A DNA stretch of 64,000 bases, from positions 62,001 through 126,000 of the forward strand of contig LXYH01000004.1 in the NCBI GenBank assembly GCA_001650895.1. Direction: 5' to 3'. The DNA comes from Rhodobacteraceae bacterium EhC02. GTDB lineage: Bacteria; Pseudomonadota; Alphaproteobacteria; Rhodobacterales; Rhodobacteraceae. The notes under the pieces were generated by a model. It searched no databases, was not told where the DNA came from, and saw only the letters and a list, made by a program, of their open reading frames with translations. Shown here piece after piece: positions 61,016 to 64,000 of this stretch (the stretch's first letter is position 1; each line of letters begins with the position of its first letter). The translations under genes and the position numbers were made by a program.

Positions 61016-62755
61016 ATGCTGACTGACGCAAACAAGGACAACTGCAAAGACGACATCGTCAAGAACGGTGGCGGATCAACGACGGCGCGCGATCGCATGC
61101 GGCGCCGCGGTTTCAGCCTGGCCGTATTCCGACGCGACGAAGACGGCGCGCTGGTGATCTTTTCGGTGTTCATGCTGCTGATGATCCTTTTCGTCGGCTC
61201 GCTTGGCGTTGACATGATGCGTTTCGAGATGGAGCGCGCGAAACTTCAAAGTACGCTGGACCGCGCCGTCCTGGCCGCGGCAGACATCGACCAGACCATG
61301 GACCCCACGGATGTGGTCAACGAATACTTCACCAAATCCGGCCTTGGCGGATCGGTCACGGGCGTGACGGTCACCGAAGGTCTTGGCTATCGCTCGGTCA
61401 GCGCGACCGCGCGCAAGACGATCAACACGCAGCTGATCCACATGCTGGGCGTCGACACCATGAGCGCACCCGCGGCCGGCACCGCGGAAGAGCGCGTGGA
61501 CTCGGTCGAGATTTCGCTGGTGCTGGACGTTTCGGGTTCGATGGCCTCGAACAACAAGATCGGCAACCTGCGCACCGCGGGTGGCCAGTTCATCGACGCG
61601 ATCTTCGCCAATACGGAACAGGACAAGGTGTCGATCTCGATCGTGCCCTACAACGGCCAGGTCAACGTCGGCCCCGACCTGATCGACAAGTACAACATCA
61701 CCAACCGGCACAACAACACGTTCTGCGTGGACCTGCCGGCATCGGTTTATACCTCGGCCGCCCTGTCGCGCAACCTGCCGATGCCGCAGCATGTGTTCGC
61801 GGACACCTACAACAGTTCGAACACCAGCTCCAGCTACAGCACAAGCAGCATGACCCCCTCGAGCGTGAACCGCTGGTGCGATGCCAACCCGGTGAACCGC
61901 ATCCGGGTGCACAGCAACAACATCACCCAGCTGAAGGGCCATATCAACAACCTGCAGCCTGTCGGGGCGACCTCGATCGACGCGGGCATGCGGTGGGGCA
62001 GTGCCCTGCTGGATCCCAGCGCGCGCAGCGTCGTGTCGGAACTGGTCAGCGAGAACGTGGTGATCGCCCCCTTTGCGGGCCGGCCGCTGGAATACAACAA
62101 CCCCGAGGTTCTGAAGGTGATCGTTCTGATGACCGACGGGGAGCATTGGCCGAATGAATACGTAAATGACGGCTTCCGCTCGGGTCCCTCGACCGTGTTC
62201 CGCAACACGTCTGACAACCGCTATTCGATCTACCACGCGGGCGTGAGCGGCGACGACAAGTACTGGATTCCTCACACCGGCAACTGGGGTCCTGTCCCCT
62301 GGGGCGGCACTGTCACCCAGTCCTGCACGGGCAACTGGCGGAACCGGGTCTGTACGGATGTCTATTCCAACGGCTCGGCGATCCGTCTTGACTGGCAGAA
62401 CGTGTGGTCTGAGCTGCGCGTCCAGTGGGCCGCACAGCATCTGTACCGCCGCGCCCTGGGCGGCAGCCTGAACGGCTGGATCGACATGCTGCGCACCCGC
62501 GAAGGCACGCTGCAAAGCCCCGGCCCGCATGAGGTGACGACGATGAACAACCGCCTCCTGAACCTGTGCACACAGGTCAAGAACCAGGGTGTCGTCATCT
62601 ATACCGTCGCCTTCGAGGCCCCGTCCATTGGCCAGTCGCTGCTGCGCAACTGCGCAAGTTCGCCGAACCACGCCTTTGACGTGGACGGTCTGGAGATCGC
62701 CAGCGCCTTCTCCTCGATCGCCACCTCCATCCGCAAACTGAGGCTGACACAATGA
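61016..62755 (+). CDS. TadG-like protein with von Willebrand factor A domain
   Basis: A 579-residue protein. A Tad-type N-terminus (FRRDEDGALVIFSVFMLLMILFVGSLGVDMMRFEMERAKLQSTLDRAVLAAADID) gives one membrane helix at about 45-68. The vWA domain starts at about 167 with the MIDAS DVSGSMAS and ends with TVAFEAP near 540. Between them are Asn/Ser/Tyr-rich inserts. It is expected to be anchored in the inner membrane and face the periplasm. TadG-like proteins accompany Flp/Tad pili, but the rest of a tad locus is absent here. It is coupled to the next gene (ATGA overlap). Confidence 0.88.
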   Translation: MLTDANKDNCKDDIVKNGGGSTTARDRMRRRGFSLAVFRRDEDGALVIFSVFMLLMILFVGSLGVDMMRFEMERAKLQSTLDRAVLAAADIDQTMDPTDVVNEYFTKSGLGGSVTGVTVTEGLGYRSVSATARKTINTQLIHMLGVDTMSAPAAGTAEERVDSVEISLVLDVSGSMASNNKIGNLRTAGGQFIDAIFANTEQDKVSISIVPYNGQVNVGPDLIDKYNITNRHNNTFCVDLPASVYTSAALSRNLPMPQHVFADTYNSSNTSSSYSTSSMTPSSVNRWCDANPVNRIRVHSNNITQLKGHINNLQPVGATSIDAGMRWGSALLDPSARSVVSELVSENVVIAPFAGRPLEYNNPEVLKVIVLMTDGEHWPNEYVNDGFRSGPSTVFRNTSDNRYSIYHAGVSGDDKYWIPHTGNWGPVPWGGTVTQSCTGNWRNRVCTDVYSNGSAIRLDWQNVWSELRVQWAAQHLYRRALGGSLNGWIDMLRTREGTLQSPGPHEVTTMNNRLLNLCTQVKNQGVVIYTVAFEAPSIGQSLLRNCASSPNHAFDVDGLEIASAFSSIATSIRKLRLTQ

Positions 62756-63318
62756 GCCGTACTTTGCCCCGCCCCTTCCGTCCCGGCCGTCTGGTCAACA
62801 CCCTGCGCCGTCTTGCAAGGCGCGAGGATGGCACCGCCACGCTGGAATTCGCCATCCTGTTTCCGGCCTTCATCATCATCCTCGTCTCGGCTGTCGAGGT
62901 CGGTTTCATCACGATGCGCCACACGCTGCTGGACCGTGCGGTCGACCTGACCGTGCGCGACATCCGCCTGGGAACCGGAACCGCCCCGCAATATGCCCAG
63001 ATCCGCGATACGATCTGCGCACGCGCCGGCGCGATCCCGGATTGCGAGGACAATGTGAAGATCGAGATGATCCGCATGGACCTGCGCAACTGGACCCCGC
63101 CGCCCGCGGATTACGACTGCGTCAACCATGCCGAAGAGGTGCAGCCCGTCCGCACCTTCACCAACGGCATGCAGAACGAGATGATGCTGCTGCGAATCTG
63201 CGCCATGTTCGAGCCGATCTTTCCGCTGTCGGGCCTTGGCCGCGATCTGAAGAACAACAACGAGTCCGGCTATACCGCCATGATCTCGTCCACAGCCTTC
63301 GTACAGGAGCCGCTATGA
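62752..63318 (+). CDS. TadE-like pilus-associated protein
   Basis: A 188-residue protein. The N-terminal region RLARREDGTATLEFAILFPAFIIILVSAVEVGFITMRHTLLDRAVDLTVRDIRLG is the standard TadE pseudopilin-like segment with the EDGTATLEF motif and a single helix. The periplasmic part has three or four cysteines (ICARAGAIPDCEDN, YDCVNH, LRICAMF). It lies between two similar genes with 4-base overlaps at each side. It probably contributes to Tad pilus assembly or a related envelope structure. Confidence 0.9.
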   Translation: MSRTLPRPFRPGRLVNTLRRLARREDGTATLEFAILFPAFIIILVSAVEVGFITMRHTLLDRAVDLTVRDIRLGTGTAPQYAQIRDTICARAGAIPDCEDNVKIEMIRMDLRNWTPPPADYDCVNHAEEVQPVRTFTNGMQNEMMLLRICAMFEPIFPLSGLGRDLKNNNESGYTAMISSTAFVQEPL

Positions 63319-63869
63319 CACCGCCCCGGTTTCTTCGCTGGACGCTGGCGCGCTTTGCACGCGATAACGATGGTACGCTGACCCTTGAGGCGGTGATCAT
63401 GTTCCCGATGCTGTTCTGGGCCATGCTGTCGATGCTGGTCTTCTTCGACGGCTACCGGCAGAACGGGTTGAACGTGAAGGCGGCCTTCACCATCGGCGAC
63501 ATGATCTCGCGCGAGGTGGTTCCGATCACGCCGGCGTATCTTGACGGTGCAATCAACCTGTTCGACGAATTGTCCCGCTCGGCTTCCGCGCCCCGGATGC
63601 GCGTCTCGGTCGTCTATTTCCGGGCAAGCGAGAACAAGTTCTACCGCGATTGGTCGCAGCAGCGCGGCGGCGTGCCGGTGCTGACCAATGCCGACCTGGT
63701 GAACATGCGCAACCGTCTTCCCGCGGTGCCCGACAACGAGCGGCTGATCCTGGTCGAGACATGGTCGAACTACCAGCCGCCCTTCAATGTCGGCATCAAC
63801 CAGCAGGATCTGTACAATCTGGTCTTCACCCGTCCGCGCTTTGCGCCGCAGGTCAAATTCGAAAGCTGA
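63315..63869 (+). CDS. TadE/G-like pilus-associated protein
   Basis: A 184-residue protein. The N-terminus FARDNDGTLTLEAVIMFPMLFWAMLSMLVFFDGYRQNGLNVKAAFTIGDMIS resembles TadE (NDGTLTLEA) and holds the membrane helix. The periplasmic part (RMRVSVVYFRASENKFYRDWSQQRGG) has no known catalytic motif. The three genes 61016-63869 form one operon. A strong stem (63875-63895) follows the stop. Confidence 0.88.
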   Translation: MTPPRFLRWTLARFARDNDGTLTLEAVIMFPMLFWAMLSMLVFFDGYRQNGLNVKAAFTIGDMISREVVPITPAYLDGAINLFDELSRSASAPRMRVSVVYFRASENKFYRDWSQQRGGVPVLTNADLVNMRNRLPAVPDNERLILVETWSNYQPPFNVGINQQDLYNLVFTRPRFAPQVKFES

Positions 63870-63874
63870 GACAG

Positions 63875-63895
63875 GGCCGCGCTGACAGCGCGGCC
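63875..63895 (+). terminator. Stem-loop after the Tad-like operon
   Basis: GGCCGCGCT-GAC-AGCGCGGCC is a perfect 9-bp stem placed 5 bases after the stop and between convergent genes. It lacks a T-run, so intrinsic termination would be weak in either direction. Confidence 0.6.
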
Positions 63896-63903
63896 TGCCT
63901 CGC

Positions 63904-64000
63904 TCAGACCTGGCTGTCGGCGCCTTCGGTCAGAACCGCCTGCATCACGTCGGCCATGTACTTGGCCTGAACCGCTGGCGCGACCCCGCCCACGCCGATC
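63904..64000 (-). CDS. C-terminal end of an unidentified protein (cut by window edge)
   Basis: A reading frame enters from the right edge on the minus strand and stops at 63904. The last 31 residues (ending QAVLTEGADSQV) have the codon composition of the local coding genes. Too little is visible to name a family. Confidence 0.6.
   Translation of the reverse strand, partial: IGVGGVAPAVQAKYMADVMQAVLTEGADSQV

Overview
The window is a high-GC chromosomal segment from an alphaproteobacterium, most likely a member of the Rhodobacterales (Roseobacter/Paracoccaceae). The evidence is the gene content and order: a CarD-type regulator, ferredoxin FdxA, a Suv3-like helicase, a nrdR-ribD / ribE / ribB-ribH-nusB arrangement, small families such as DUF6324 and DUF6476, four-subunit sarcosine oxidase, and a tRNA-His with the derived alphaproteobacterial acceptor end. 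No insertion sequence, prophage or CRISPR array was seen.

Layout. 1-4.2 kb: an AT-richer class I methyltransferase cut by the left edge, an MsbA-like ABC exporter and a DxD-containing glycosyltransferase-like protein. 4.2-9.9 kb: a VOC protein, O-acetylhomoserine sulfhydrylase (metY), a SIMPL-domain protein and a 922-residue membrane protein with GspL/PilM-like and GspC/PilP-like ends. 9.9-12.2 kb: an AT-richer island holding one gene, an AIPR-family putative phage-defence nuclease. 12.2-18.2 kb: 4-hydroxyphenylpyruvate dioxygenase with a divergent Lrp/AsnC regulator, a Kef-type antiporter, divergent cobT/cobS, and carD with a structured leader. 18.5-22.8 kb: a leftward TPR - Suv3-like helicase - S4 protein - fdxA gene set. 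22.9-30.5 kb: SCP2 protein and lysophospholipase-like hydrolase, an FAH-family protein, a DNA-end-processing pair (MBL exonuclease plus ATP-dependent ligase), oligoendopeptidase F, a GNAT enzyme and a short DksA/TraR zinc protein. 30.5-36.5 kb: rpoH, rluD, tRNA-His, small conserved proteins, mmcB, a probable 6S-like structured RNA, and an ECF sigma/anti-sigma pair. 36.5-48.1 kb: riboflavin synthesis genes (nusB, ribH, ribB of the RibBX type, ribE, ribD with nrdR), with a rightward capsule block (KpsS-like, outer-membrane export lipoprotein, KpsC-like) lying between ribE and ribD. 48.2-53.9 kb: two tandem secreted paralogues, rpoD and dnaG. 53.9-60.6 kb: sarcosine oxidase soxBDAG and a glutamate dehydrogenase. 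61.0-63.9 kb: three TadG/TadE-like genes.

How the parts fit. Most of the window is core metabolism and information processing: the housekeeping and heat-shock sigma factors, primase, NusB, NrdR, CarD, and the riboflavin, cobalamin, methionine, tyrosine and sarcosine/glutamate pathways. Surface functions (capsule, Tad-like pilus proteins, possible glycan export) and one defence gene are added to this. The signals not explained by ordinary coding annotation are a long rod-like RNA fold at 34.4 kb, a composite 3'-end repeat whose stem sequences change while pairing is kept, a helically phased cluster of four GANTC sites between dnaG and rpoD, a hairpin with a GNRA-type loop in the carD leader, and the derived tRNA-His. 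All functional calls rest on reading the sequence; no database search was run.
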